From the NCBI GenBank assembly GCA_964596165.1, contig CAZQTW010000060.1:1-38492 (forward strand): DNA of 38,492 nucleotides. Direction: 5' to 3'. Position numbers and translations under genes: made by a program. The stretch's first letter is position 1. Each line of letters begins with the position of its first letter. The notes beneath the pieces were generated by a model, which made no database searches, was not told the origin of the DNA, and saw nothing but the letters and a program-made list of their open reading frames with translations. This document shows, piece after piece, positions 37,626 through 38,492 of the stretch. This stretch comes from CAYUQT01 sp964596165. GTDB taxonomy: Bacteria; Planctomycetota; Phycisphaerae; UBA1845; JAFGLZ01.

Positions 37626-38492
37626 ATGTGGAACACGAGACGAGACGGAATTCTCCGGTGGGCGGTCGCTCTTTGCGTAATCCAGTATCCCATGCCAAGT
37701 CCGCTGAGCGGTGCCGAGCAGACCGTAAAGACTCCTACGAGACCCATGCTGTCTCCACGCGGCGAGGACTGGTCGACCGAATCGCCGCAGGTGATGGCGA
37801 GGTTTATCGAGCTGAAACGGCGAGTGGGAGAGAACGCGCCCGATAGCCAGACCCCGGACGACGAGCGGGTACGCTGGCTTCAAGAGCGCATCAAGGAGTG
37901 GACGGAATTCGTCAGAGACTTCCCCGACTCGAAGCTCTGCGTTCACGCCTATCGGCTGTTAGCGTTCTACTACGGCGGCGCCGCTCCCCCTTCGAGCCGG
38001 GACTATGCCAAGGCGAGCGAATGTAACCGCCAGGCCTTCGAGCGATTCCCCGAACTTCTCTCTGTCGAGACCCTCACTGCTCGTAAGGATTATATTGGAT
38101 GCAGTCTGGACGCTAAGGAAAGGACGCGGAGAAGCGCCTGTTTCTACAGTTGGTTGAAGACGGAAGCGCCGGACCTAATCGAGTGCTGCCCCCCGAAGAT
38201 CAACGGCTTTGGCTACTATATTCCCCAGATACCAGAGATCTATGGGAATGCCGGAAGCCTGATCCGCGGCGAAGACCCTATTGCAGCAGCCAAAGAATTC
38301 CTTCGGTCCATAGTCAGAATGGACACTGAATTTGTTGAGGACTACATGATTGGATCCGTACGACACGGTCCGTTGGAAGTGGGGTGGATCATTCTTGAGG
38401 AAGTGGGTGACCTGTTGCCCGAGCCGGTGCAGGCGGAGATTGCCGCGGCAACGGGGGGCCGGGAGGCGCGGAGTGCGTCGCAACCCGCCTCA
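37626..38492 (+). CDS. Secreted helical protein, third gene of module copy 2 (cut by window end)
   Basis: Open from the ATG at 37626 to the last base without a stop (289 codons seen). GGAGGA at 37613-37618 is well placed upstream. The N-terminus (GILRWAVALCVIQY...LSGA) looks like a signal peptide of about 30 residues. The rest is mainly helical, with a Sel1/TPR-like segment around 'WLQERIKEWTEFVRDFPDSKLCVHAYRLLAFYYGG' (given here as a pattern spanning residues about 84-118). It occupies the same slot as 3447-4442 in copy 1, but I find no clear sequence match between them. It starts 101 bp after the Ig-like gene. No enzymatic motif is visible. Confidence 0.75.
   Translation, partial: MWNTRRDGILRWAVALCVIQYPMPSPLSGAEQTVKTPTRPMLSPRGEDWSTESPQVMARFIELKRRVGENAPDSQTPDDERVRWLQERIKEWTEFVRDFPDSKLCVHAYRLLAFYYGGAAPPSSRDYAKASECNRQAFERFPELLSVETLTARKDYIGCSLDAKERTRRSACFYSWLKTEAPDLIECCPPKINGFGYYIPQIPEIYGNAGSLIRGEDPIAAAKEFLRSIVRMDTEFVEDYMIGSVRHGPLEVGWIILEEVGDLLPEPVQAEIAAATGGREARSASQPAS

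Overview
This is a 38.5 kb piece of a GC-rich bacterial chromosome with no rRNA, tRNA, phage or plasmid genes that I could find. Gene content suggests Planctomycetota, probably near Phycisphaerae. This is inferred from a TIGR03790-type protein, a small 'RPFEPFR' family protein, long TPR proteins, PQQ-type propellers, a PknB-like kinase and an MreB/MreC cluster with lineage-specific extras. No marker gene proves the assignment.

Layout. (1) 152-4442: three secreted proteins in a row: a TPR protein, a cysteine-rich Ig/PKD-like protein and a helical-repeat protein. The set is followed by two REP-like palindromes (4445-4691). (2) 4950-9238: a small conserved protein on the minus strand, then a tight plus-strand operon of mannose-6-phosphate isomerase, a membrane Ser/Thr kinase and a TIGR03790-like protein. 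(3) 9310-14871 (minus): a B12-binding radical SAM protein followed by two paralogous GT-C glycosyltransferases, with overlapping reading frames. (4) 15192-17618: a fusion of a neutral-ceramidase-like metalloamidase with an acid-ceramidase/NAAA-like Ntn hydrolase. (5) 18100-19478: a hairpin-rich leader and a sigma54 AAA+ activator. (6) 19492-25212 (minus): an HDOD protein, acetate kinase, and a TPR protein with an embedded HExxH metallopeptidase. (7) 25240-26240: short repeats around an MNT nucleotidyltransferase with a possible decayed HEPN partner. (8) 26260-29722 (minus): a coiled-coil membrane protein, a small membrane protein, mreB and mreC, behind one good sigma70-like promoter. (9) 30074-32324: a small protein, a PQQ-propeller protein and a YjbQ protein, facing a GGDEF protein whose receiver domain lacks its phospho-acceptor Asp. 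(10) 33324-34258: a 935-bp gene-free stretch with an AT-rich half, a C10 tract and a structured GC-rich half. (11) 34259-end: a second copy of the three-gene secreted set, with the last gene cut by the window edge.

Most notable. The secreted three-gene set occurs twice. Its TPR protein is conserved end to end. The Ig-like protein keeps only its N-terminal domain, and in copy 2 base composition drops almost exactly where that conservation ends. This looks like an exported module with an exchangeable C-terminal part. The double-ceramidase fusion and the pseudo-receiver GGDEF protein are the next most interesting items.
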